Positions 1 to 7,947 of a DNA stretch of 18,092 nucleotides are shown here, one piece after another. The translations under genes were made by a program, and so were the position numbers. Below the pieces are notes generated by a model, which was not told where the DNA came from, did not search any database, and saw nothing but the letters and a program-made list of their open reading frames with translations. Every line of letters begins with the position of its first letter. The stretch's first letter is position 1. The stretch comes from an uncultured bacterium (lineage in GTDB: Bacteria; Bacillota; Clostridia; Oscillospirales; Butyricicoccaceae), in contig CAJMOV010000011.1 in assembly GCA_905215125.1 (NCBI GenBank), positions 1-18,092 of the forward strand. Reading direction: 5' to 3'.

Positions 1-236
1 TTTTGCTGCCGCACGGCGGAGACAGGGTTGTCCTCCATGGTGATGACGGCGCCTGCATGCTCGATTTCGATGGCAGGGGGGTTTTTCGGCGGGTTCTGCA
101 TAAGCAGCGGGCGGATACGCGCCTCGTCGCCGACCAACAGGATGCGGACCCCCAGCGTATCGGCGGCCAGCACAGCGCCCTTTACAATTTCTTCCGGGGC
201 GTTGTCGCCCCCCATGGCGTCCAATATAATTTTCAT
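1..236 (-). CDS. plsX: Phosphate acyltransferase PlsX, N-terminal part (runs off the window)
   Basis: Only the first 78 codons are present; the gene continues past base 1. The N-terminus MKIILDAMGGDNAPEEIVKG is the PlsX signature (a short beta strand followed by DAMGGD.AP), followed by LVGDEARIRPLL and an EHAGAVITMEDNP segment that matches the family's H-A..VI.M.D.P region. PlsX makes acyl-phosphate from acyl-ACP, which PlsY uses to start phosphatidic acid synthesis; it is a peripheral membrane enzyme. The ATG overlaps the stop codon of trmFO in an ATGA arrangement (the two genes share 4 bases), so translation is probably coupled to trmFO. The rest of the operon is not visible. The family call is firm despite the truncation, because this N-terminal motif is diagnostic. 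Confidence 0.93.
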   Translation of the reverse strand, partial: MKIILDAMGGDNAPEEIVKGAVLAADTLGVRILLVGDEARIRPLLMQNPPKNPPAIEIEHAGAVITMEDNPVSAVRQQ

Positions 237-1558
237 GCGTCTATGTCCTCCTGTATCCGCGGCCGCAGCTCCTCCAACCGTTCAAGCGCGCGCTGCGCGA
301 CGGCCAGATACCGCTCGCGCTTGCCGCGCACCCGCTCGGGCAGCGGGGGAAGCAGGCCGAAATTGATGTTCATGGGCTGGAAGTCGCCGCCGCGATATTC
401 GCTGATATGCCCCGCCAGCGCGCCCAGCGCCGTTTCGGGCGGAAAGTCGAAAGGGCTTTCACCCCTGAGCTGCCGCGCCATGGCAATCCCTGCGCACAGG
501 CCGGACGCTGCCGATTCGATGTATCCCTCCACCCCTGTGATCTGTCCGGCGAAGAAAACATCGGGCCGCGCGATTACGCGGTACTGCCGATCCAAAAGCC
601 CCGGCGAGCGCAGGAAGCTGTTTCGGTGCATGACGCCGTAACGCAGAAATTCGGCGTTTTCCAGCCCGGGAATCATGCCGAAGACCCGCTTCTGCTCGGG
701 AAAGCGCAGGTGGGTCTGAAAGCCGACGATGTTGTACATGCTTTTCTGCGCGTTGTCGGCGCGCAGCTGAACGACGGCGTAGGGACGCACCCCCGTTCGC
801 GGGTCGCGCAGGCCGACCGGCTTCATCGGCCCGTAGCGCAGCGTATCCTCCCCCCGGCGGGCCATGACTTCGACCGGCATGCAGCCTTCGAAAACCTTTT
901 TATCCTCAAACCCGTGCACCGGCGCTTCCTCCGCCGTGCGTAGGGCCTGTACGAAGGCGAGATACTGCTCCTTGTCCATAGGGCAGTTGATATAGTCAGC
1001 CTCTCCCTTGTCATAGCGGGATGCAAAGTAGGCTTTTTCCATGTCGATGCTGGAAAAGGAGACGATGGGGGCAGCCGCATCATAAAAATGCAGCGGCTCG
1101 TCCTGTCCCAGCAGCTTCATGATGCTGCCGGCCAGCCCCCCTTCGGTCAGCGGACCCGATGCGACAATGACCGGCCGCCCGACAGGAATTTCGTCGACCC
1201 GCCCGGGCACGACAGTGATGTTGCCCCTGGCCCGCAGAGAATCGGTCACCATCCGGGAAAAGGCTTCGCGGTCGACGGCCAACGCGCCGCCGGCAGGCAC
1301 GGCGCACCGGTCGGCGCACCGCATGATAAGGGACCCCGCCCGACGCAGCTCTTCCTTGAGCAGGCCGGGCGCTGTGCTCAACGCCGCGCCGCGCAGCGAG
1401 TTGGAGCAGACCAGCTCGGCAAACAGCCCGGTGCGATGGGCGGGCGACGTTTCATCGGGGCGCATTTCATGCAGCTCGACGCCAACGCCGCGCAGGCTGA
1501 GCTGCCACGCCGCTTCGCTGCCGGCCAGCCCGGCGCCGATGACGATGGCCTTATTCAT
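233..1558 (-). CDS. trmFO: tRNA (uracil-54 C5)-methyltransferase, folate/FAD-dependent, TrmFO
   Basis: TrmFO methylates U54 in the T-loop of tRNA using methylenetetrahydrofolate and FADH2. The 441-residue product is close to the usual length of about 435-450. It opens with the FAD dinucleotide motif GAGLAGSEAAW (residues 8-18), then EMRP, then ELVCSNSLRG with Cys51. Further on come YDAAAPIVSF, SRYDKGEADYINCPM, EGCMPVEVMARRG with Cys226, GPMKPVGL, RPYAVVQLR, YGVMHRN and GVEGYIESAASG, all strong TrmFO family blocks. Cys51 and Cys226 correspond to the catalytic cysteine pair described for the B. subtilis enzyme. The frame stays open upstream into topA, but the start is set at the ATG giving MNKAIVIGAG, because the FAD motif must sit near the N-terminus. 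The start overlaps the end of topA by 8 bases and the stop overlaps the plsX start by 4. Confidence 0.96.
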   Translation of the reverse strand: MNKAIVIGAGLAGSEAAWQLSLRGVGVELHEMRPDETSPAHRTGLFAELVCSNSLRGAALSTAPGLLKEELRRAGSLIMRCADRCAVPAGGALAVDREAFSRMVTDSLRARGNITVVPGRVDEIPVGRPVIVASGPLTEGGLAGSIMKLLGQDEPLHFYDAAAPIVSFSSIDMEKAYFASRYDKGEADYINCPMDKEQYLAFVQALRTAEEAPVHGFEDKKVFEGCMPVEVMARRGEDTLRYGPMKPVGLRDPRTGVRPYAVVQLRADNAQKSMYNIVGFQTHLRFPEQKRVFGMIPGLENAEFLRYGVMHRNSFLRSPGLLDRQYRVIARPDVFFAGQITGVEGYIESAASGLCAGIAMARQLRGESPFDFPPETALGALAGHISEYRGGDFQPMNINFGLLPPLPERVRGKRERYLAVAQRALERLEELRPRIQEDIDA

Positions 1559-3893
1559 TTTCCGCCCCCGCCTCAGTCGCTTCAGCCTTTTTTCTCCTGC
1601 GTTTCGCAGCCGGTTTTTTCTCCGTCTCGGCGCTTTCCTTTTTTGCCGATGCTTTCTTAGCGGTCGGCTTTTTCGCCGCTGTCTTGGCCGTCTTTTTGGC
1701 GATTTTTTTATTGCCGTCTTCGCCGGCAGGCGTCTCAGGCACCTTTTTGGCGCGGGACGTGCCCTTTTTGGGCGTCTCCTCCCCTTCCGCATCCTTTTTG
1801 CTCTTGCGCATGGGCAATTCTTCAAAATAGCCGCAGCCCGGCACATGGCAGAGGATCTTCTTTTCCTCCTTGGTGTAATGGCGGTACAGGGTCCCGCCGC
1901 ACTGCGGGCACTTTTTATTGGTCGGCTTATCCCAGGTCATGAAGGGGCAGGTCGGGTTTTTCTCACAGCCGTAGTAATAAAAGCCGCTTTTGGATTTTTT
2001 CTTGAGCAGACGCGCGCCGCAGACAGGACAGGGCGCGCCTGCATCCTCGCTTAGCGGCTTGGTGTTCTTACATTCAGGATACCCCGGACAAGCCAGGAAT
2101 TTTCCAAAGCGGCCCGATTTAATGACCATTTTACGTCCGCACAGCTCGCAGACGACGTCGCTTTCCTCGTCAGGCACCTTGATGCGCTTTTTCTCCAGGT
2201 CAATTTCCGCCTGGTTGAGCTCGGCGGCAAAGCCGTCGTAAAACTGACTGAGCATACTGCGGTAGTTGACCTCGCCGCTTTCGACGCCATCCAGCTTATC
2301 TTCCATATTGGCAGTAAAGCGCACGTCGACGATATCGTGAAACTTGTCGATCATCAGCCCGGTTACCGCTTCACCCAGCGCTGTCGGGCGCAGGGCCTTG
2401 CCTTCCTTGACGACGTATTCGCGGTTTAACACGACCGAAATGGTCGGCGCGTAGGTGCTCGGGCGGCCGATACCCTTTTCCTCCATCGTTTTGATAAGGG
2501 ATGCTTCGGTATAGCGCGGGGGCGGCTGAGTAAAATGCTGGCGCGGGTCGGTGGCGATGTGCTCGGGCATATCGCCTTCCTTCAGCGCGGGCAGCATGGC
2601 GCCGTCCGCGCCGGATGAAGAATCATCGTCGGTACCTTCCTCATACAGGGCGAGGAAGCCGGGGAAAGCGATGGTCTGCCCCGTGGCGCGGAAAATATAG
2701 CCGGCGCACTCAATATCGGCCGAGGTGGTGTCCAGCACCGCCTCCGCCATCTGCGACGCGATGAATCGCGACCAGATAAGGCGGTACAGCTTATACTGAT
2801 CGGGCGTCAGGCTTTTGCGGATGCTGTCAGGGTCGAGGGATGGGTTGGCAGGCCGGATGGCTTCATGCGCGTCCTGCGCCCCCTTTTTAGTGCGGAAAAC
2901 GCGGGCCTTGGCCGGGCGGTACTGTTCGCCGAAGCGCTCGCCGATGTAGCTGCGCGCCTGGGCAAGCGCCTCGTCGGAGATGCGCAGGGAGTCGGTGCGC
3001 ATGTAAGTGATAAGGCCCGTCAGCCCCATGCCGGCGATTTCGACGCCCTCATACAATTCCTGCGCGACGGCCATGGTGCGCCGCGCCGTCATGGACAGCT
3101 TCCGGCTTGCCTCCTGCTGGAGGGTGGAGGTGATGAAGGGCGGGGCGGGCTGCCGTTTTTTCTTGGCCTTTTTGACGGCGGAAACGGTGTAGCCTTTGCC
3201 TTCAATGGCGTCTAGGACGACGTTCGTTTCCTGCTCGTTGTGCAGCTCGATTTTTCCCTTCCCGTCCCCGTGCAGATGGGCGGGGAACTGCTTGCCGTCC
3301 GACGCCAGCGTGACGTCGACGCTCCAATACTCCTCCGGCTTAAAGGCGCGGATCTCCTTCTCCCGGTCGACGACAAGGCGGGTGACGACCGACTGCACGC
3401 GGCCGGCTGACAGGCCGGATCGTACCTTACGCCACAGGAAGGGAGACAGCTTGTAGCCGACAATGCGATCGAGGATGCGCCGCGCCTGCTGGGCGTCGAC
3501 CAGGTTCATATCCAGCTCGCGCGGGGCGGCCACCGCTTCTGTCACCGCCTTTTTTGTGATCTCGTTGAAGGTGATACGCATGGTCTTGTCCTTAGGCAGA
3601 TCCAGAAGCTGCTGCAAATGCCAGGAAATCGCTTCGCCCTCGCGATCCGGGTCGGTCGCCAGGTAGACGCATTCGGCGCTGTCGGCCGCTTTTTTCAGAT
3701 CGCGGATGGTTTTATCCTTGCCTTCAATGGGGATGTACCGGACGTCAAAATTGTGCTCGATGTCCACGCCCAGCTCTTTTTTTGGCAGGTCGCGAAGATG
3801 GCCCATGGACGCCTGCACCTCGTATCCGGGGCCAAGATATTTTGTAATGGTTTTCGCCTTGGCGGGCGATTCCACAATGAGTAGCTTAGACAT
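1551..3893 (-). CDS. topA: DNA topoisomerase I (type IA)
   Basis: This enzyme relaxes negative supercoils by transient single-strand cleavage. The 780-residue product starts MSKLLIVESPAKAKTI, the Toprim start, with acidic motif DPDREGE at 81-87. The catalytic tyrosine is Tyr297 in GLITYMRTDS. EEKGIGRPSTYAPTI (471-485) is another type IA hallmark. Three C4 zinc ribbons follow at about 582-608, 622-649 and 662-687. The last 80 residues form a Lys/Ala-rich basic tail with repeated AKK units and an acidic end, resembling a histone H1-like tail. The start is chosen at the ATG preceded by GGGAGGAATT; a longer in-frame start at 3926 would overlap dprA and add 11 residues of no family similarity. It lies 16 bases after dprA and overlaps trmFO by 8 bases, so the three are probably co-transcribed. 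Confidence 0.97.
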   Translation of the reverse strand: MSKLLIVESPAKAKTITKYLGPGYEVQASMGHLRDLPKKELGVDIEHNFDVRYIPIEGKDKTIRDLKKAADSAECVYLATDPDREGEAISWHLQQLLDLPKDKTMRITFNEITKKAVTEAVAAPRELDMNLVDAQQARRILDRIVGYKLSPFLWRKVRSGLSAGRVQSVVTRLVVDREKEIRAFKPEEYWSVDVTLASDGKQFPAHLHGDGKGKIELHNEQETNVVLDAIEGKGYTVSAVKKAKKKRQPAPPFITSTLQQEASRKLSMTARRTMAVAQELYEGVEIAGMGLTGLITYMRTDSLRISDEALAQARSYIGERFGEQYRPAKARVFRTKKGAQDAHEAIRPANPSLDPDSIRKSLTPDQYKLYRLIWSRFIASQMAEAVLDTTSADIECAGYIFRATGQTIAFPGFLALYEEGTDDDSSSGADGAMLPALKEGDMPEHIATDPRQHFTQPPPRYTEASLIKTMEEKGIGRPSTYAPTISVVLNREYVVKEGKALRPTALGEAVTGLMIDKFHDIVDVRFTANMEDKLDGVESGEVNYRSMLSQFYDGFAAELNQAEIDLEKKRIKVPDEESDVVCELCGRKMVIKSGRFGKFLACPGYPECKNTKPLSEDAGAPCPVCGARLLKKKSKSGFYYYGCEKNPTCPFMTWDKPTNKKCPQCGGTLYRHYTKEEKKILCHVPGCGYFEELPMRKSKKDAEGEETPKKGTSRAKKVPETPAGEDGNKKIAKKTAKTAAKKPTAKKASAKKESAETEKKPAAKRRRKKAEATEAGAENE

Positions 3894-3909
3894 AATTCCT
3901 CCCAGTATC

Positions 3910-5094
3910 TCAAGCGTTGCGTTCAAAAATCTTTCCCGGCAGCTGACGCACCAGACCGCCGATCTCCAAAAACGTCAGGGCCTGCAGAACGCGCGGCGCC
4001 GGCAAGCCGCTTTTTTCGATGATGTCGTCCACCTGCATCCGTCCCCGCAGGGCGGACAGGACACTTTTTTCATCCTCCGGCAAGCCTTCGGGCGGGTCGT
4101 CCAGATAGGCGGAAGCGACGCTCTGCGCCGCATCCTGCGGCGGCTGCTTTTTTCGCCGCTGCAGCGCCGAACCCTTTCTTTCAGGCTGCCGCTCGGGCGG
4201 GTGGAAGCCCAGACTCTCCCACCGGTCGGCGTAGGCGTCCAGAACGTTCTGAGCCGACATGACAAGCTGGGCGTTCGACGCCGCTATCAGCTCGTTGGCC
4301 CCCTCTGAAGTCGGGGAATCGACAGCGCCGGGGACGGCAAAGACGTCCCGCCCCTGGTCGAGGGCCTGGTTGACGGTGTGCACGGTTCCGCTTTTCCGTC
4401 CCGCCTCACAGACGACGACGCCCAGGCTCAACCCGCTGATGATGCGGTTGCGCCGGGGAAAATCGCTGCGGGTGTACGGCCGCCCCGGCGGGTATTCGCT
4501 GACAACAGCGCCCCCGTCGCGGATATCCCGCATCAGCGGGGCGTTGAAGGTGGGAAAGCACCGGTCGATAGGGGTGCCGAACACAGCAACCGTCGGGCTA
4601 CCGCCCTGAAGCGCGCCGCGGTGGGCGGCGGAATCGCACCCTTCGGCCATGCCGGATACGACGATTGCCCCGGCGCTTGACAGACCATACCCCATCCGCT
4701 CGGCGACGACAAGACCGTAAGCGCTGGCTTTTCTCTTGCCGATAACGGCAATGGCCGGCCGGGCGGTAAAATCCGGCCAACGGCCCTGCACATACAGTAT
4801 GGCGGGCGGATCGGGAATGTTCCGAAGCCTGTCGGGGTATTCCGGGGCGTAAAACGGGATGAGCTGCACCTGAAGCGCCGCGCACATCCGGGCGATTTCC
4901 TGCGCGCGGCGCAGGGATTTGATGGCAAAGCGCTTCTGTTCGCTTTCGGACAGGCTGCAAAGCTCGGCAGCCCTGCGGACAGGCAGATGGTAAATCTCCT
5001 CGCAGGAGGAGCATCCGTGCAGCAGTATTCCCTGCCGGCTTGGGGCGAGGCGGGCGTTTTCCGCCAGCCAGATGGCAAACAGCGCCTGTTCCAC
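3910..5094 (-). CDS. dprA: DNA processing protein DprA (Smf), GTG start
   Basis: DprA binds incoming single-stranded DNA and loads RecA during transformation; it is also kept by many bacteria not known to be competent. The product is 394 residues from the GTG. The Rossmann-like core contains VIGKRKASAYG (117-127), SGMAEGCDSAAHRGAL (147-162), SEYPPG (199-204), FPRRNRIISGLS (212-223) and VFAVPGAVDSP (251-261). A winged-helix C-terminus (about 338-390) ends in LVRQLPGKIFER, typical of DprA_WH. Minor departures are GKRKA where GTR/GSR is commoner, and GTPIDRCFP where GCGLD.VYP is usual. An ATG at 5142 in the same frame would overlap the upstream methyltransferase by 28 bases; the GTG at 5094 sits just after a strong SD and is preferred. 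Its place ahead of topA and trmFO is the normal Firmicutes order. Confidence 0.94.
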   Translation of the reverse strand: MEQALFAIWLAENARLAPSRQGILLHGCSSCEEIYHLPVRRAAELCSLSESEQKRFAIKSLRRAQEIARMCAALQVQLIPFYAPEYPDRLRNIPDPPAILYVQGRWPDFTARPAIAVIGKRKASAYGLVVAERMGYGLSSAGAIVVSGMAEGCDSAAHRGALQGGSPTVAVFGTPIDRCFPTFNAPLMRDIRDGGAVVSEYPPGRPYTRSDFPRRNRIISGLSLGVVVCEAGRKSGTVHTVNQALDQGRDVFAVPGAVDSPTSEGANELIAASNAQLVMSAQNVLDAYADRWESLGFHPPERQPERKGSALQRRKKQPPQDAAQSVASAYLDDPPEGLPEDEKSVLSALRGRMQVDDIIEKSGLPAPRVLQALTFLEIGGLVRQLPGKIFERNA

Positions 5095-5101
5095 GCGCTT
5101 T

Positions 5102-5111
5102 CCTCCCTCCC
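5102..5111 (-). promoter_or_regulatory. Ribosome binding site deciding the dprA start
   Basis: On the minus strand GGGAGGGAGG lies seven bases before the GTG at 5094. It falls inside the alternative longer reading frame that begins with an ATG at 5142, which has no such site, so it argues for the GTG start. Confidence 0.7.
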
Positions 5112-5114
5112 ATT

Positions 5115-5870
5115 TTATATACGAGCCCGCTTCATCTCCCACAGGAAGATGGCGGCCGCAACCGCGGCGTTAAGCGATTCTGCCCCGCTGATGGGGATGA
5201 CGACGGCGCTATCGCACAGCGCAAGCGTCTCCGGCCGCAGCCCGTGCGCTTCGCTGCCGATCAGGACGGCGGCATGCGCAAGGTCGACCTCGCCGATGCT
5301 TTTCGCCCCCGGTGTCAGCGCCGCGCCGTACAGGGGTATGCCCTGGGCGCGCGTCCATTGCCGCAGCTCAAGCGACGTCACAGCACAGGTGCGCACGCGG
5401 AAAATCGACCCCATGCTTGCGCGTACCGCCTTGGGCGAATAGCGGTCGACGCAGCTGCCGCACAGCGCTACCCGGCAAAGCCCCAGCGCTTCCGCCGTGC
5501 GCAGCACGGTGCCCAGGTTTCCCGGATCGCGCAGATCCTCCGCGGCAATCAGCTGCCGCCCCTGCAGCCCCTCATCCGGCGGGATGGCGCACAGAAAAAC
5601 GGGCCCCCGCGGCGTCTCCACATCGGAAAGGCGGGACAGCACCTGCGGCGTGACTTCAAACGCGCGGGGCCGCAGACTTTCCGGCAGCCCTTCCGCCTGC
5701 TGAGGCAGGGCGTAGACCTCGCGGATATCGGCCCCGGCAGCCATGGCTTCGGCCAGTATGGTAGGACCCTCGCAGACAAAACCCCCTTCCTCCCGCCGGG
5801 CGGAAGCGCTGGTCAAAATTCGCGCTATTCTCTTGACGCGGGGGTTGTCGCGGCTTTCTATCCTCATCAT
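5115..5870 (-). CDS. TrmH/SpoU-family RNA 2'-O-ribose methyltransferase
   Basis: This SPOUT enzyme of 251 residues probably methylates a ribose 2'-OH in 23S rRNA or tRNA using S-adenosylmethionine. The N-terminal 95 residues form the substrate-binding domain (SRDNPRVKRIARI... GGFVCEGPTIL...). The knotted catalytic domain carries motif 1 at 115-126 (DPGNLGTVLRTA, with Asn118 and Arg124), motif 2 at 203-211 (LIGSEAHGL) and motif 3 at 225-241 (IPISGAESLNAAVAAAI). The N-terminal layout resembles the RlmB/TsnR/YsgA group; the exact target cannot be read from sequence. The start codon overlaps the ktrA stop as ATGA; a second ATG three bases later is equally possible. About 20 bases separate its stop from the dprA start. 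Confidence 0.92.
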   Translation of the reverse strand: MMRIESRDNPRVKRIARILTSASARREEGGFVCEGPTILAEAMAAGADIREVYALPQQAEGLPESLRPRAFEVTPQVLSRLSDVETPRGPVFLCAIPPDEGLQGRQLIAAEDLRDPGNLGTVLRTAEALGLCRVALCGSCVDRYSPKAVRASMGSIFRVRTCAVTSLELRQWTRAQGIPLYGAALTPGAKSIGEVDLAHAAVLIGSEAHGLRPETLALCDSAVVIPISGAESLNAAVAAAIFLWEMKRARI

Positions 5871-6514
5871 TCCAGCCTGCCTATGTCCTGATTTGCGCCG
5901 ATGACGACCAGAATATCACCCATGCGCACAACGTAGTCGGGCGAGGGGACCACAGACAGCGTGCGCCCGTCTCCCCCCTTGACGACCAGGATGTTAATGC
6001 CCAGCCGGGCGCGCACGTCCAGCTGGCGGATGCTTTTGCCGTCCCAGCTGCGCGGGACGCTCATCTCGATTATACTGTATTCGTCTGAGATCTCAATATA
6101 GTCGACGAGATTATTGGAGGAAATGACATGGGCAAGACGTCCGCCCATTTCCGCTTCGGGGAAAACCACTTTGTCTGCCCCTATTTTTTCCAGCACGCGG
6201 GTGTGCAGCTCATCCCTGCCTTTAGCGATGACGGTACGCACCCCCGCCTCCTTGAGCAGCAGTGTGGTCAGGATGTTGTCCTGCGTTTCACTGGAGAAGG
6301 CGACGACGGCGCAGTCAAAGTTGCGCGCGCCGACAGAGCGCAGCACCTGCTCATCCCTCGCGTCGGCCACGACGGCATGGGTGACAGTATCGGCAATGCG
6401 ATTTACATTGTCGGGATTTTTATCAATGGCAAGGACCTCATGCCCCAGCCGAAACAGCTCCGTGGCCAGGGCGCGGCCAAAACGGCCCAGGCCGATAATG
6501 ACAAAGGATTTCAC
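5867..6514 (-). CDS. ktrA: Potassium uptake regulatory subunit KtrA (TrkA/RCK family)
   Basis: KtrA is the cytosolic gating ring of a Ktr/Trk K+ transporter; it binds nucleotides and opens or closes the KtrB pore. The 215-residue product has one RCK N domain (GLGRFGRALA at 8-17, the acidic residue Asp31 closing the Rossmann strand, VVADARDEQVL at 48-58, and VIAKGRDELHTRVLEKIGAD at 95-114) and one C-terminal TrkA-C domain (about 135-215, ending in VRMGDILVVIGANQDI). A single RCK pair of this length is KtrA-like, whereas the enteric TrkA has two. The start is a GTG with AGGAGG six bases upstream, and that SD overlaps the TAG of ktrB. The ten-base gap to ktrB shows the two are one transcription unit. 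Confidence 0.94.
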   Translation of the reverse strand: MKSFVIIGLGRFGRALATELFRLGHEVLAIDKNPDNVNRIADTVTHAVVADARDEQVLRSVGARNFDCAVVAFSSETQDNILTTLLLKEAGVRTVIAKGRDELHTRVLEKIGADKVVFPEAEMGGRLAHVISSNNLVDYIEISDEYSIIEMSVPRSWDGKSIRQLDVRARLGINILVVKGGDGRTLSVVPSPDYVVRMGDILVVIGANQDIGRLE

Positions 6515-6524
6515 ATCCGACCTC

Positions 6525-7880
6525 CTATCCTATCATAATTTTGCCCTCCGGCAAGGTAATTTTATCTTCGCCGGGATGGCGGAACAGCGCAGCGAGGCCG
6601 ATGGTCATGACGCCGACGCGCCCCAAAAACATCAGGCAGACAAGCACCAGCTGAGATAAAGCCGAAAGGTGCGGCGTGACGCCGGTGCTCAGCCCTACGG
6701 TTGCAAAGCCCGACGCACATTCAAACAGCGCCACGTCAAAGGGAAGAGCGTCAAAAATGGCGACGGCAAAGCTGCCGCAGATGACGACAGAGATACCGAC
6801 GACAAAAACTGACAGCGCGTCCGCCACCGCCTTCTGTGAAATGGCGCGGCCGAAGGCGCTGGCATGCGTTTTCCCGCGGAAGGAGGCAAAGGCCGTCAAG
6901 ATAAGCACTGCAATCGTCGTTGTCTTGACACCGCCGGCCGTCGAGCCGGGCGAGCCGCCAATAAACATAAGGATGATGGTCAGCGCACGGGACGCAGCCG
7001 TCAGGTTTCCCTGTCCCATCTGGTCAAACCCCGCCGTGCGGACCGACGCCGACTGAAATATCCCCGCCATGACGCGGCTGAATACGCTTTCATCCCCGAG
7101 TGTCCTGGGGTTTTGCCACTCCAGCAGGCAAAAGCCGACGGCGCCGACAACAAGCAGGATAACCGTTGTGGCCAAAACCAGGTGGGTGTGCAGGCGCAGC
7201 CTGCCATTGGGCGTGCGGCGCACGATATCGGCCCAGACGTAGAAGCCCAGGCCGCCGATGATGATGAGCAGGCTGACCGTCAGCGTGACGGCAGGGTCGC
7301 CCAGATAAGCGGACAGGCTGCTGTATGCGCCGCCGCTGCCCATCAGATCGAACCCTGCGTTGCAGAAAGCGGAAACCGATGTCCATACCCCGCGGACAAT
7401 GCCGCCGCGCAGCCCAAAATCGCGTGCAAAGCGGATGGACAGGATAACAGCCCCCGCCGCTTCAACGGCAAAGGTACCCAGAAGGATACCGCGCGCCAGG
7501 CGCACCACGCCGGATAAGTCGTCGACATTGAGCGACTTTCCTATCAGCAGCCGTTCGCGCATGGTGATGCGCCGTCCGACCAGGAAGGAAAAGCCGGCCG
7601 CCACCATCATAAAGCCCAGGCCGCCCGCCTGAATCAGCGCCAGGATAACGGCCTGCCCTGCAGGACTCCAGAACAGCCAGGTATCCTCGACGACAAGCCC
7701 CGTGACGCAGGTGGCCGACGTCGAGGTAAACAGCGCCGTCATCAGCCCGGCGCTCTGCCCTGTGCGGGTGGCAAAGGGCATGGCGAGCAGGATGGTGCCC
7801 AGCAGAATAAGCGCGGAAAATCCCAGCGTGATGACGCGTACAGGATGATATGGTTTTTTGCGTTTCAGCAGGCGCTGCAC
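6525..7880 (-). CDS. ktrB: Potassium uptake pore subunit KtrB (TrkH/KtrB family)
   Basis: This is a 451-residue integral membrane K+ transporter made of four pore-loop repeats. The four filter segments are visible: TSATCVTGL (53-61), SAFCNAGFDL (170-179), SASVRTAGFDQM (277-288) and ASGFATVGLSTGVTP (389-403), each with the conserved filter glycine. The flexible intramembrane gating loop is GGSPGSTAGGVKTTT (308-322). About eight hydrophobic membrane segments surround these loops, and the basic N-terminus (KRKKPYHPVR) is cytosolic. The start is a GTG; a purine-rich AGGGAGGGGGGAGG stretch precedes it. The product is paired with ktrA downstream. An imperfect hairpin lies between lysS and this gene, so it may be partly separated from the greA-lysS transcript. 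Confidence 0.95.
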   Translation of the reverse strand: MQRLLKRKKPYHPVRVITLGFSALILLGTILLAMPFATRTGQSAGLMTALFTSTSATCVTGLVVEDTWLFWSPAGQAVILALIQAGGLGFMMVAAGFSFLVGRRITMRERLLIGKSLNVDDLSGVVRLARGILLGTFAVEAAGAVILSIRFARDFGLRGGIVRGVWTSVSAFCNAGFDLMGSGGAYSSLSAYLGDPAVTLTVSLLIIIGGLGFYVWADIVRRTPNGRLRLHTHLVLATTVILLVVGAVGFCLLEWQNPRTLGDESVFSRVMAGIFQSASVRTAGFDQMGQGNLTAASRALTIILMFIGGSPGSTAGGVKTTTIAVLILTAFASFRGKTHASAFGRAISQKAVADALSVFVVGISVVICGSFAVAIFDALPFDVALFECASGFATVGLSTGVTPHLSALSQLVLVCLMFLGRVGVMTIGLAALFRHPGEDKITLPEGKIMIG

Positions 7881-7909
7881 CGCCTCCCCCCTCCCTGATT
7901 AACATGACA

Positions 7910-7939
7910 ACAGACCCAGCCCGTTTGGGCAGGGCCTGT
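7910..7939 (-). terminator. Imperfect hairpin after lysS, possible weak terminator or attenuator
   Basis: In the minus-strand RNA two 13-base arms (ACAGGCCCTGCCC and GGGCTGGGTCTGT) pair around the loop AAAC, with one G-U pair and one U-U mismatch. The hairpin starts nine bases after the lysS stop. Only a poor U-rich stretch follows (UGUCAUGUUAAU), so termination, if any, is probably partial and ktrB may still be reached from upstream. Confidence 0.45.
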
Positions 7940-7947
7940 CGGTAAGG

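Noticed and set aside
1119..2054. Long plus-strand open frame (311 codons) opposite trmFO/topA.
   Set aside because: It is the antisense of strongly conserved genes, has low-complexity Arg/Ser/Phe-rich composition and no family motif; GC-rich DNA yields such shadow frames.
6069..6074. TATAAT on the minus strand inside ktrA.
   Set aside because: No -35 box lies at 16-18 bases (ATTGAG is the nearest) and it is within conserved coding sequence; likely chance.
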